Source: Neobacillus mesonae
Lineage (GTDB): Bacteria > Bacillota > Bacilli > Bacillales > Cytobacillaceae
NCBI RefSeq assembly: GCF_001636315.1
Contig: NZ_KV440949.1
Coordinates: forward strand, 522,203-586,202
DNA length: 64,000 nt
Direction of reading: 5' to 3'
Part shown: one piece after another, positions 1 to 7,308 of the stretch
How positions within the stretch are numbered: position 1 is the first letter of the stretch
Layout of the letters: each line of letters opens with the position of its first letter
Program-made: the position numbers and the translations under genes
Notes under the pieces: generated by a model
What the model saw: only the letters and a program-made list of their open reading frames with translations
What the model was told of the DNA's origin: nothing
Databases searched by the model: none

Positions 1-1135
1 TAATCGCATAGTGGTCTGTGACCTTTTTTTCATTAACATAGCGTTTGTTCTCAAGAATAGAGGAAATGGGCAGCGGAAAGAATGGCTGATAGTCTTTTAA
101 ATGACTTAATTTGCTTAGAATCTCTGGAAATCCCGCCGCTTCCTCTTTCGTTACGTAACGTGAATCCGATCTTGGGTAGGATACATTCCCTTTTTGATAA
201 AGCTTTTGCATGACATCCAGCGTTTTTTTTGGCGGGAATTTGAACCGTTTATTTGCCTCTGCCTGCAGAGCGGATAAATTATATAAAAGCGGGGGCAGGA
301 ATTCCTTGCGCTCGGAGATCACTTCGCTGACCTCCGCCGGCTTTTCACGGCAAAAAGCAGCTACTTTCTCTGCCAGTTCTTTTGTTTTCACCCGGGTTTC
401 TCTATCATTTTGCCACTTACCGGTATATTTCTTACCATTCACTTTGAAATGGGCTAGTACTTCCCAAAAAGGCTCCGACTTGAAATTTTCAATTTCCAAC
501 TCTCGCTTTACAATTAACGCTAATGTTGGCGTTTGAACCCTTCCGACGGAAAATACGTCAGAAAAACCTTGTTTCTGCAGCAGCAAACTATAAAGCCGTG
601 AAGCGTTCATTCCCACTACCCAGTCAGCACAGGCACGGGTATAAGCTTCAAAATATAAATTCCGCGTCTCCTGCTCGTCCAATAATTTTCTAAAACCGTC
701 CCGAATTGCGTTTGCGGTCAAGGAGGATATCCATAATCTTTTCATTGGTTTACGGCACTCTGTTAACCGAAGAATATTACGAACGATTAATTCTCCTTCA
801 CGCCCAGCATCGCCCGCATGAATAATTTCCTTCACCCTTGGGTCGGTAACCAATTTCCTGATAATGGCATATTGCTTCACCTTATCTTTTGTGACTTCAT
901 AAGCAAAATGATCCGGTACAATCGGTAATGTTTCTAAAGACCATTTTTTCCAGGAAGGCTCGTATTTTTCCGGCTGCACTAATTGGCAGATATGTCCGAC
1001 AGCCCATGTCACGTATGCGCCTTCCGGAAAGAACTCATTCGGAAAAATTTCAATAAAACCATTTTGTTTCTTATGTTTAAAAATAGATGCCAAGGTGGAC
1101 CCTTGGTCTGGTTTTTCGGCAATGATTACCTTCAT
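1..1135 (-). CDS. topB: DNA topoisomerase III, N-terminal part (runs off the window)
   Basis: Type IA topoisomerase that relaxes and decatenates DNA through a single-strand break. Only the first 378 residues lie in the window; the reading frame is open to base 2. The N-terminal Toprim domain opens with KVIIAEKP and carries AGDAGREGE near residue 105, and the strand-cleavage tyrosine is in SYPRSDSRY at about residue 318. The start at 1135 has an AAGGGG ribosome site. This is the monocistronic TopB form of Bacillus. Sure of the family; full length cannot be judged. Confidence 0.95.
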   Translation of the reverse strand, partial: MKVIIAEKPDQGSTLASIFKHKKQNGFIEIFPNEFFPEGAYVTWAVGHICQLVQPEKYEPSWKKWSLETLPIVPDHFAYEVTKDKVKQYAIIRKLVTDPRVKEIIHAGDAGREGELIVRNILRLTECRKPMKRLWISSLTANAIRDGFRKLLDEQETRNLYFEAYTRACADWVVGMNASRLYSLLLQKQGFSDVFSVGRVQTPTLALIVKRELEIENFKSEPFWEVLAHFKVNGKKYTGKWQNDRETRVKTKELAEKVAAFCREKPAEVSEVISERKEFLPPLLYNLSALQAEANKRFKFPPKKTLDVMQKLYQKGNVSYPRSDSRYVTKEEAAGFPEILSKLSHLKDYQPFFPLPISSILENKRYVNEKKVTDHYAI

Positions 1136-1437
1136 AATTTTGGCCCCTTTTCATTAAGGCGGTGTGAGCGGAGCTTTACTAGACTTTATTCAAATATAAA
1201 AAATAAATATAACAACGCAATTGGTAAAAATGAATCGATTTTGCGGCGCTCCGCCCCTTTTCCGCAATGCCCAAAACTCATTTTAACCACTAATTTCTAA
1301 ACTAGTAAAGTCCAAATTCATTTTACCAAATTCACAACTGTGAAAGTATAGTCAAATTTGTTACAATATTTTTCCTTTGACATGAAAAAGGATCGCCTTT
1401 TTAAGACGACCTTTTTTCATAAATATTTTACATGCTG
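1136..1437. other. Intergenic stretch between topB and a small hypothetical gene
   Basis: About 300 bases with no supportable gene. An open frame across 983-1300 on the plus strand is mostly the shadow of topB and has no ribosome site. A 9-bp inverted pair CTTTACTAG / CTAGTAAAG sits about 140 bases apart near 1163 and 1305. A terminator-like hairpin lies near 1385-1418. The topB promoter should be here, but I could not find a convincing -35/-10 pair. Confidence 0.5.
1385..1418. terminator. Terminator downstream of the 89-residue hypothetical gene
   Basis: Imperfect hairpin with AAGG-TCG pairing CGA-T-CCTT, flanked by A and T runs on both sides. It can serve the minus-strand gene ending at 1438. 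Confidence 0.6.
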
Positions 1438-1707
1438 TTAACTGACTGTGTCCTGAATATACCAATTTTCATCCGAAATAATATTGGATACGGTTAAAAT
1501 AAACGATGGGATGGTTTCCACATCGAATACAATCGCCCCAATATTGTTTGTAAACATCAGAAAGGCATCACCATGAGAGTACTTGGACAATTTCTCACCA
1601 ATTTGCAGCAGTGACATTAAGATTGCCTGCCTTTCATCAGCATCAATCGCTACCTTTGGGGAGAATCGCAAGATCCATTCATCCTCTTCAATTGAAAAAC
1701 GATACAT
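1438..1707 (-). CDS. Hypothetical 89-residue protein
   Basis: I do not recognise a family. The product is small, acidic and soluble-looking, with no membrane segment. It opens with MYRFSIEEDEW and its middle reads like an alternating strand/helix fold (SLLQIGEKLSKYSHGD, then AIVFDVETIPSFILTVSN). I chose ATG at 1707 because it sits six bases after a GGGGTG ribosome site; a GTG at 1716 overlaps that site. It stands alone between topB and the cold-shock gene and has its own terminator. Confidence 0.6.
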   Translation of the reverse strand: MYRFSIEEDEWILRFSPKVAIDADERQAILMSLLQIGEKLSKYSHGDAFLMFTNNIGAIVFDVETIPSFILTVSNIISDENWYIQDTVS

Positions 1708-1839
1708 TATCCTCACCCCATCATTTAGGTATAGTTACTCTAGCATATGAATAACACATATATATTTATGTTATCGGCACTGTTAATAAAAAAACTTTTG
1801 GCAATTTTCATGATTTGTGTAAAAACCTTCCGCCGTTTC

Positions 1840-1868
1840 TTGACTGACATATTTTCTTATTGTATATT
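1840..1868 (+). promoter_or_regulatory. Sigma-A promoter of the cold-shock gene
   Basis: TTGACT at 1840-1845 and TATATT at 1863-1868 are separated by 17 bases. Transcription would begin near 1875, leaving a leader of about 110 bases before the ATG at 1986. Such long leaders are typical of cold-shock mRNAs. Confidence 0.8.
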
Positions 1869-1874
1869 TAAAGC

Positions 1875-1985
1875 ATCATGTAGACGAATAACAATAGATA
1901 CTGCTTTGGGTTTGGCTGCATGGTAATATTTAACTGTGGCACTAAATAAAGGTGGTGCCTCGAAAGGCTTAGGAGGAAGAATTAC
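1875..1985 (+). promoter_or_regulatory. Long 5' leader of the cold-shock mRNA
   Basis: About 110 untranslated bases separate the predicted start of transcription from the cold-shock gene. They end in a strong AGGAGG (1971-1976) nine bases before ATG. In known csp genes such leaders fold differently at low temperature and open the ribosome site. That this one does so is inference. Confidence 0.55.
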
Positions 1986-2186
1986 ATGCAAAACGGTAAA
2001 GTAAAATGGTTCAACAATGAAAAAGGCTTTGGTTTTATCGAAGTTGAAGGCGGCGACGATGTATTCGTACACTTCAGTGCAATCCAAGGTGAAGGCTACA
2101 AATCATTAGAAGAAGGTCAAGAAGTTTCTTTTGAAATCGTTGAAGGAAACCGTGGACCTCAAGCTGCTAACGTAGTTAAGATCTAA
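1986..2186 (+). CDS. cspD: Cold-shock protein
   Basis: A 66-residue single-stranded nucleic-acid-binding protein of the CspA/CspB OB-fold family, acting as an RNA chaperone. The RNA-binding motifs RNP1 (KGFGFIEV) and RNP2 (VFVHFSAI) are both present, and the length is the family norm. It is read from its own sigma-A promoter through a long leader and ends at a strong terminator. The position beside ypeQ-ypeP matches B. subtilis cspD, hence the symbol; csp paralogues cannot be told apart by sequence alone with certainty. Confidence 0.95.
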   Translation: MQNGKVKWFNNEKGFGFIEVEGGDDVFVHFSAIQGEGYKSLEEGQEVSFEIVEGNRGPQAANVVKI

Positions 2187-2207
2187 TCCATTATAAATTG
2201 ACAAATT

Positions 2208-2237
2208 AAAGGCTGACATTTTAATGTCAGCCTTTTT
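2208..2237 (+). terminator. Terminator of the cold-shock gene
   Basis: A perfect 12-bp stem (AAAGGCTGACAT / ATGTCAGCCTTT) with a four-base loop, followed by a T run. It may work in both directions, since ypeQ ends at 2241. Confidence 0.9.
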
Positions 2238-2240
2238 ATG

Positions 2241-2438
2241 TTATTCGAGTTTTTTGCCAAATTCTTTAATTTTCCCACCGACGGTACATTGAGAAATACA
2301 GAAACGATGGGCCTGCCTTCTTCCGCCTTCTTTTTTTAACTGCCGGTGGACAAAACAACCGTCGCAGTACTCTGCCAACAAGCTTTCCAGCTGATGAATA
2401 ACTTCCTTCCTGACTGATGGCTTCACTAATTTCCACAT
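2241..2438 (-). CDS. ypeQ: Small zinc-finger protein, YpeQ-like
   Basis: A 65-residue basic protein with spaced cysteines (EYCDGCFVHRQ, then HRFCISQC) that look like a zinc-binding site. It lies directly behind ypeP with seven bases between them and so is probably co-transcribed. The same pair is found next to cspD in B. subtilis, where the product is an uncharacterised zinc-finger protein. The ribosome site is weak, so translational coupling to ypeP is likely. Function is unknown. Confidence 0.8.
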   Translation of the reverse strand: MWKLVKPSVRKEVIHQLESLLAEYCDGCFVHRQLKKEGGRRQAHRFCISQCTVGGKIKEFGKKLE

Positions 2439-2445
2439 CCCGACT

Positions 2446-3102
2446 TTATAAAATAAGCATTTTCGAGAAGATTTCTTTTCCTTCTAATGCCTGAGACGCC
2501 AGCTTATCCGCTTCTTTGTTGTCCTTTCTCGGTATAACAGTGTAAGTTGGATTAATGTCAAGTGCTTTGATTTTTTCTTCAATCCGGTCAAGCCAGCGGT
2601 TCAGTACATCTTCGTAGCACGGCCATTCCCCTTGAAGCTGCTTCAATAAGCCTTGGGCATCGCCTTTAAATTCACAAGGCATATGTTTTACCCCTAAATC
2701 CTCTAATATATTTAACCCGTAATAAAAAGCGGCATATTCTGCTTCATTGTTTGATTCCATTTCGTCAAACATCTCGTTGGCACGGATCCGATACTTCTTT
2801 TTGCCTTGGTTAAAGAATATGACGACACCTAAACCGGCTTGGTACGTTTCCTTTTGAAAACCGCCATCAAAATACACGGTCACCTCATGAGGATCCTCTT
2901 CAATTTCAGTTAACAGCTTTTTCATTTCCTTTAAAATCCAAGATGTCCCTTTTTCATCATAAAAATACAATTCGCTTCCTTTGCCGCTCGCCTCCAGCTC
3001 CTCCCCCATTTGGATGGCAGTTTCTCCAGAAATCCATTCTGATGTACATTGAACCTTTTCATTATTTTTTAATTTATGCTTCCACTCCAGCCTGAATTTC
3101 AT
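2446..3102 (-). CDS. ypeP: RNase HI-like protein YpeP
   Basis: A 218-residue protein with an N-terminal region of about 70 residues and a C-terminal RNase HI fold. The four expected acidic catalytic residues can be placed at D79 (VYFDGGF), E122 (NNEAEYAA), D148 (KGDAQG) and D199 (NKEADKLA), so it is probably an active RNA:DNA hybrid nuclease. The start at 3102 follows a GAAGGG site. It is followed by ypeQ as in B. subtilis. Its in vivo substrate is not known from sequence. Confidence 0.85.
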   Translation of the reverse strand: MKFRLEWKHKLKNNEKVQCTSEWISGETAIQMGEELEASGKGSELYFYDEKGTSWILKEMKKLLTEIEEDPHEVTVYFDGGFQKETYQAGLGVVIFFNQGKKKYRIRANEMFDEMESNNEAEYAAFYYGLNILEDLGVKHMPCEFKGDAQGLLKQLQGEWPCYEDVLNRWLDRIEEKIKALDINPTYTVIPRKDNKEADKLASQALEGKEIFSKMLIL

Positions 3103-3288
3103 TTTTGTCAGCCCTTCATTTATATTTTTGCAGCTTTGTTAAATTGTACTAATATATCCTAACTATATTCTTTCTTATCATACCCACATGTGCAATAGAA
3201 AAAATATTCTGCGCTGCAGTCATAATTATGATAAACTTTCCATATTGCAAATATATGGACATTTAATGATTCGGAGGCAATTATTGAA

Positions 3289-4209
3289 ATGAAAAAACCG
3301 TTTATCGCTGATATAAGTTTATTATTCGTAACGCTGGTTTGGGGGATGACCTTTGTTCTCGTCCAGAATGCCATCGATTTTTTAGCACCGTTTGCCTTTA
3401 ATGGCATTCGCTTTTTTTCTGCTGCAATTTTGCTTTTTTTATGCCTAATAATCTTTGAACGAGGCCAATTAAAAAAATTAAATGTAAAAGTGGCGGCCTC
3501 GGGATTTTTTATCGGATTTTGGCTGTTCCTGGGATATGTGACACAAACAATCGGCTTGCTCTATACAACAACCTCTAAGGCCGGCTTTATTACGGGTTTA
3601 AGCGTTGTCCTGGTGCCTTTATTTTCTATGTTTATTTTAAAACAATTCCCAAGCAGAAATGCTGTAATTGGTGTTTTAATTGCGACAATCGGCTTATTTC
3701 TGCTGACAATGACGGATGTATCGGCAATGAATATCGGTGATGGCTTTGTCTTCATCTGCGCGGTCAGCTTTGCGCTGCATATCATTTTTACAGGTAAATT
3801 CGCTCATCAATACCCAACATTGCTGCTGACGGTGATCCAAATTTTCACTGTTGGGTTTCTTTCCATTATCTCGTCGTTTTTGTTTGAAGATTGGAAACAA
3901 TCATTAAGGGCCGATGTTTTATTATCGAAAGATGTTCTCATTGCATTGATTGTCACAAGTGTTTTTGCAACAGCGATTGCGTTTTTCATCCAAACAAATT
4001 TTCAAAAATATACATCCGCGACTAGAGTGGCATTAATCTTTGCCATGGAACCAGTGTTTGCAGCAATCACCGGTTATTACTGGGCGGAAGAACGGTTGAC
4101 CTACAGCGCATTATTCGGCTGCAGCCTTATCTTTATGGGCATGATTTTCGCGGAGCTGCCGGCGAAAAAAATCCCGCTGTTTAGAAAAAGGAACAGTATC
4201 GAAGGATAA
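3289..4209 (+). CDS. EamA/DMT family transporter
   Basis: A 306-residue inner-membrane protein with about ten hydrophobic segments arranged as two EamA repeats. This is the usual size and plan for drug/metabolite exporters. The first helix carries the familiar LLFVTLVWGMTFV pattern. Start: ATG after GGAGG at a good distance. It is transcribed alone and ends at a terminator at 4212. The substrate cannot be predicted. Confidence 0.9.
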   Translation: MKKPFIADISLLFVTLVWGMTFVLVQNAIDFLAPFAFNGIRFFSAAILLFLCLIIFERGQLKKLNVKVAASGFFIGFWLFLGYVTQTIGLLYTTTSKAGFITGLSVVLVPLFSMFILKQFPSRNAVIGVLIATIGLFLLTMTDVSAMNIGDGFVFICAVSFALHIIFTGKFAHQYPTLLLTVIQIFTVGFLSIISSFLFEDWKQSLRADVLLSKDVLIALIVTSVFATAIAFFIQTNFQKYTSATRVALIFAMEPVFAAITGYYWAEERLTYSALFGCSLIFMGMIFAELPAKKIPLFRKRNSIEG

Positions 4210-4211
4210 TA

Positions 4212-4240
4212 AAAAACTCCCTTTTTTGAGGGAGTTTTTT
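4212..4240. terminator. Bidirectional terminator between convergent genes
   Basis: AAAAACTCCC pairs with GGGAGTTTTT around a short T-rich loop. It lies between the DMT gene and the convergent small gene ending at 4247. Confidence 0.85.
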
Positions 4241-4246
4241 CATCTG

Positions 4247-4516
4247 TTACATCGCTATTAATTCTATGTCCTCTACAAACTTCAGCGCATCTTTTCTTGA
4301 GATGATTTCGTTTGTTGTAAAAGTTTCCAGCAATGATACATAGAAACTTCCGTCAAATCTCTTTTGAGCTTTTAATGTCAACTCGATTGCCGTATTAATC
4401 AATTCATCGGAAGCATTTGTAAAGTGTTTTCCGAAATAAATAAAACCGATTGCATCCTCTTGAAACTTAAAGCCCTTTCCTTTCAAGTAGTGCAAATAAT
4501 CCTCAACTGTCCGCAC
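4247..4516 (-). CDS. Conserved hypothetical protein, possibly DUF6123
   Basis: An 89-residue soluble protein, probably starting at a GTG (MRTVEDYLHYLKGKGF). I have a weak memory that Bacillus proteins with this opening are grouped as DUF6123, but cannot confirm it. There is no membrane segment or metal motif. It is followed on the plus side by a shared terminator and lies 38 bases downstream of the PAP2-like gene, so the two may be co-transcribed. Confidence 0.65.
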   Translation of the reverse strand: MRTVEDYLHYLKGKGFKFQEDAIGFIYFGKHFTNASDELINTAIELTLKAQKRFDGSFYVSLLETFTTNEIISRKDALKFVEDIELIAM

Positions 4517-4554
4517 TTACTTTCCATCCCTCTCCAAAAAACTTGCCAATCCCT

Positions 4555-5046
4555 TTAAAATCTTAACTTAAAATTCGCAAATTTTCTATCCTTTTTTGTA
4601 CATTTATGCCCGACAATCCCGATCAATGCTCCAAGCAATGCGCCCCCTAATACCTCTTCGGGCTGATGTCCAAGCATTTCTTTTAACTTCTTGGGGGTAT
4701 CCTGTTTATATTCAACACTTTCTTCTTTATGAATTTTTTCAATTAATTCATTTAATGAATTCACCTTTAACGTCAATTCACCTGTCTGTCTTCTTACCCC
4801 TTGGGCATCATACATAACAATCAAACCATAAATAAGCGACAAAGCAAAATCAAACGTCGGCATTCCCCGTTTTAAAGCAATATACGTTGTTAAGGTTGAA
4901 ACTCCCGCAGAATGGGAGCTTGGCATCCCGCCAGTACTGAAAAATAAATCTGGGCGCCACTCCCGCTTTTTAATATAATGCAACGGAATTTTGATACCCT
5001 GCGCAAGTGCAATGCTAAGAAGGGATAAATAGACTCCCCTGTTCAT
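4555..5046 (-). CDS. Divergent PAP2 family membrane protein (YuiD-like)
   Basis: A 163-residue membrane protein of the DUF212/divergent PAP2 family, related to lipid phosphate phosphatases. GGMPSSHSAG holds the PSSH signature, and an aspartate-rich region (YDAQGVRRQTGE) follows. The C-terminal part reads GHQPEEVLGGALLGALIG. ATG at 5046 was chosen because GAGGTG lies six bases upstream; the longer frame starts inside that site. B. subtilis YuiD is of similar size. The substrate is unknown. Confidence 0.85.
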   Translation of the reverse strand: MNRGVYLSLLSIALAQGIKIPLHYIKKREWRPDLFFSTGGMPSSHSAGVSTLTTYIALKRGMPTFDFALSLIYGLIVMYDAQGVRRQTGELTLKVNSLNELIEKIHKEESVEYKQDTPKKLKEMLGHQPEEVLGGALLGALIGIVGHKCTKKDRKFANFKLRF

Positions 5047-5129
5047 GTTCATCACCTCTACCTTTATTGTTTAGAAAGCGGTGTTTTATTATGCGAATCG
5101 GAAATACTAAAAAACGGGAGGTGACCGAA

Positions 5130-5267
5130 GTGGGTAAAAAGAATAAAAATCGCGGAGTCAAAGCACCGGGGGTAAATCCACAAGGATATGGCCAAGACGC
5201 TGAATTCGCCGAGGAACCAAAAAGCAAATTAGAAAACAGAGCAAAAAAATCAAACACAAAAATTTAA
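5130..5267 (+). CDS. sspL: Small acid-soluble spore protein L
   Basis: A 45-residue minor spore protein made in the forespore. It ends in LENRAKKSNTKI, matching the ELEERAKKSNTK ending of B. subtilis SspL, and carries the internal GVNPQG motif. The start is a GTG at 5130, six bases after GGGAGGTG; the longer frame from 5067 has no ribosome site. It lies upstream of and convergent with ypcP, as in B. subtilis. A sigma-G promoter was not clear here. Confidence 0.85.
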   Translation: MGKKNKNRGVKAPGVNPQGYGQDAEFAEEPKSKLENRAKKSNTKI

Positions 5268-5270
5268 CGC

Positions 5271-5322
5271 AAAGGTGTCAGGCACCATGTGCAAAAAACA
5301 ACATGGTGCCTGACACCTTTTT
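5271..5322. repeat. Perfect 20-bp inverted repeat carrying the GGTGTCAGGCACC motif
   Basis: Arms at 5271-5290 and 5301-5320 are exact reverse complements with a 10-base A-rich loop and a T run after. It can act as a bidirectional terminator between sspL and ypcP. The 13-base core GGTGTCAGGCACC occurs again at 19233-19245. I recall this core as a dispersed repeat in some Bacillus genomes, which makes this more than a plain terminator. Confidence 0.85.
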
Positions 5323-5329
5323 CCTTTTA

Positions 5330-6223
5330 TTAGGAAATGATTACTTCATCAATTGGCAGAAGACGCTGGAGGCCGCGGATCTCTAGTTCCATTAATTTAG
5401 TTAAGGCTTTTTCGCGTTCTATTTTAAGCCCAGCGTCTTCGATGATGCAGCTGACTGGGACGTCGCATTTGATCTCTGCTAATTTTCTTGATAGGTGGAG
5501 CATTTCTAGATCCTGTTCGATTTTTGTGCGGTGTGATTTTGAAAGCTGCTCTAAGTTAGCAACTATTCCATCGACATGTTGAAATTCTTTTAAAAGCTTA
5601 AGGGCTGTTTTCTCACCAATTCCCTTAACTCCGGGATAATTGTCGCTAGGATCGCCCATTAATGCCTTTAAATCAATCATTTGTCTTGGGGAAATCCCTT
5701 TTTCCTCAAAAAAGGTTTCCGGTGTGTGAACAAGATAATTTCCGTACCCCTTTTTTAACAATACTACAGATATTTGTTCGTCCAACAGCTGGAGGATATC
5801 CTGGTCACCAGTTAAGATGGACACATGGGCAGCATCTTTGACCTGGTTAGCAATTGTACCAATGCAATCGTCGGCTTCGAACCCAGCTAATCCAATGTTT
5901 GGAATATCAAAGGATTCCACAACCTCTTTGACGAGGTCAAATTGCGGGATTAATTCAACCGGCGCTTCGCCGCGGTTTCCTTTATACTCCGGAAACAGCT
6001 CTGTTCGAAACGTTTTGCTGCCCATATCCCAGCAGACCGCTAAATGTGTCGGCTTAAAGGTAGCAACAGCGGTAAACATATGCTTTATAAACCCATGAAT
6101 TCCATTCGTTGGAACTCCTTTAGAATTGATCATAAATTGGCCTGTAACAGCAGTTGCATAAAATGCGCGGAAGAGCAGTGCCATTCCATCAACAAGCATG
6201 AATGAAGGCTTTTGATTCATCAT
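5330..6223 (-). CDS. ypcP: 5'-3' exonuclease, YpcP/ExoR type
   Basis: A 297-residue FEN-like nuclease similar to the 5' nuclease domain of DNA polymerase I, used in primer removal and repair. The N-terminal MLVDGMALLFRAFYA, the acidic cluster GFEADDCIGT and TGDQDILQL, and the helix-hairpin-helix region DNYPGVKGIGEKTAL are in the expected order. Start: ATG at 6223, eight bases after GGGAGG. It lies opposite sspL as in B. subtilis and is followed by the inverted repeat at 5271. Confidence 0.93.
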   Translation of the reverse strand: MMNQKPSFMLVDGMALLFRAFYATAVTGQFMINSKGVPTNGIHGFIKHMFTAVATFKPTHLAVCWDMGSKTFRTELFPEYKGNRGEAPVELIPQFDLVKEVVESFDIPNIGLAGFEADDCIGTIANQVKDAAHVSILTGDQDILQLLDEQISVVLLKKGYGNYLVHTPETFFEEKGISPRQMIDLKALMGDPSDNYPGVKGIGEKTALKLLKEFQHVDGIVANLEQLSKSHRTKIEQDLEMLHLSRKLAEIKCDVPVSCIIEDAGLKIEREKALTKLMELEIRGLQRLLPIDEVIIS

Positions 6224-6241
6224 TATTGTAACCTCCCATTA

Positions 6242-6362
6242 GAAAAGCGTAAGCGCCTTGCTCAGGGGCGAAAAGCACAAGACAAGCAGGCAGGAAGGCT
6301 GCTTTTTAGCCTTCTTGACGGATTGACTTGTGACCTCGAGCCCCTAGCGCTGGAGCTGGACA
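6242..6362. repeat. Dispersed Bacillus-type repeat folding into a long hairpin
   Basis: About 120 bases upstream of ypcP with nested complementary blocks: GGGGC 6265-6269 with GCCCC 6340-6344, CACAAG 6276-6281 with CTTGTG 6327-6332, and AAGGCT 6295-6300 with AGCCTT 6308-6313. The sequence, from GAAAAGCG to GGAGCTGGACA, resembles a repeat I have seen many times in Bacillus intergenic regions. The open frame through it (6212-6418) is a by-product of the repeat, not a gene. Confidence 0.75.
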
Positions 6363-6367
6363 ATAAA

Positions 6368-6412
6368 AGCGCAAGCGCCCGTTTAGTGAAGAACACCAAT
6401 CTGGGCGCTTGT
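6368..6412. repeat. Second hairpin next to the dispersed repeat
   Basis: AAGCGCCCG pairs with TGGGCGCTT around a loop of about 20 bases. It repeats the GCGCAAGCGCC theme of the element just before it and may be part of the same unit. Confidence 0.5.
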
Positions 6413-6468
6413 ACTTGACAGTTAAAAACAACACGTCTTCCATTATATCATATATACAGTGTAAATAC

Positions 6469-7293
6469 TTAGTCGATTTTATTGTCCTCGTAACTAATCC
6501 AATCGCTGAAGCTTCCTAAATACAGCTTTACTTTTTCAAAACCAGCTTCCTTTAAAGCAAGGAAGTTGGGCGTCGCGGTAATACCTGAACCGCAATAAAC
6601 AATAATTTGTTTCTCAGGATCGACGTCAGCAAATCGTTCCTTTTGCTCAGCGGCAGATTTAAATTTTCCGGCTTCAAACCCTTCTATAAAAGGCTTATTA
6701 ATCGCTCCCGGAATATGTCCGGCCTTCTTATCAATTGGCTCTTCGATTCCTAAATAACGCTTTGCTTCGCGCGAATCGATTAAAACAGCATCTTTCTTAC
6801 CGGCTGATACCGCTCTAACTTCTTCAACGTCCGCCAAAAATTCTTCACGAATAATGCTGTGGAATTGAACCTTATCAAACGAAGGCACATCCGCAGTGAT
6901 TGGAGAACCTGCTTCCTTCCATTGCTTGAAACCACCATTTAGCACAAATACCTGTTCATGGCCTAAATATTGCAGCAGCCACCAAAAGCGGCCGGCAAAT
7001 GCTCCTTCACCATTGTCATAGGCAATAACCGTAACGGTCTCGTCGATGCCTGCCTCCCCCAGCTTATGAATGAACTCATCCAAATCAGGCATCGGATGAC
7101 GACCGCCATGCACTCCAACAGGACTGGAAAGATCCTTTTCGATATCAAAGAAAACAGCACCGGGTATATGTCCCTCTGTATAATCCCGGTGTCCCTTCTC
7201 CTTATCGGCTAATGAAAAACGGCAATCGACAATTCTAATCCTGCTGTCATGCAGATGATTAAACAGCCATTCATGATCAACTAAATATTTCAA
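6469..7293 (-). CDS. 3-mercaptopyruvate/thiosulfate sulfurtransferase (rhodanese)
   Basis: A 274-residue two-domain rhodanese. The N-terminal inactive domain (VDCRF, then GHIPGAVFFD) is followed by a catalytic domain with VYCGSGITA. The CGSG loop is of the mercaptopyruvate type rather than the CRxGR loop of thiosulfate enzymes. A TTG start at 7293 is set by GAGGGGG seven bases upstream. The gene follows dynA by 15 bases and is probably in its operon. The sulfur acceptor is not evident. Confidence 0.9.
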   Translation of the reverse strand: MKYLVDHEWLFNHLHDSRIRIVDCRFSLADKEKGHRDYTEGHIPGAVFFDIEKDLSSPVGVHGGRHPMPDLDEFIHKLGEAGIDETVTVIAYDNGEGAFAGRFWWLLQYLGHEQVFVLNGGFKQWKEAGSPITADVPSFDKVQFHSIIREEFLADVEEVRAVSAGKKDAVLIDSREAKRYLGIEEPIDKKAGHIPGAINKPFIEGFEAGKFKSAAEQKERFADVDPEKQIIVYCGSGITATPNFLALKEAGFEKVKLYLGSFSDWISYEDNKID

Positions 7294-7308
7294 GCCATTT
7301 CCCCCTCA

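Noticed and set aside
983..1300. 105-residue plus-strand frame
   Set aside because: Mostly antisense to topB, with no ribosome site and no domain.
1163..1316. Inverted pair CTTTACTAG/CTAGTAAAG
   Set aside because: Nine bases with a 140-base gap in AT-rich DNA can arise by chance, and nothing links it to a gene.
6212..6418. 68-residue open frame (MIHHYCNLPLEKRKRL...)
   Set aside because: It runs through the dispersed repeat and its hairpins, has no ribosome site and starts inside the ypcP start region.
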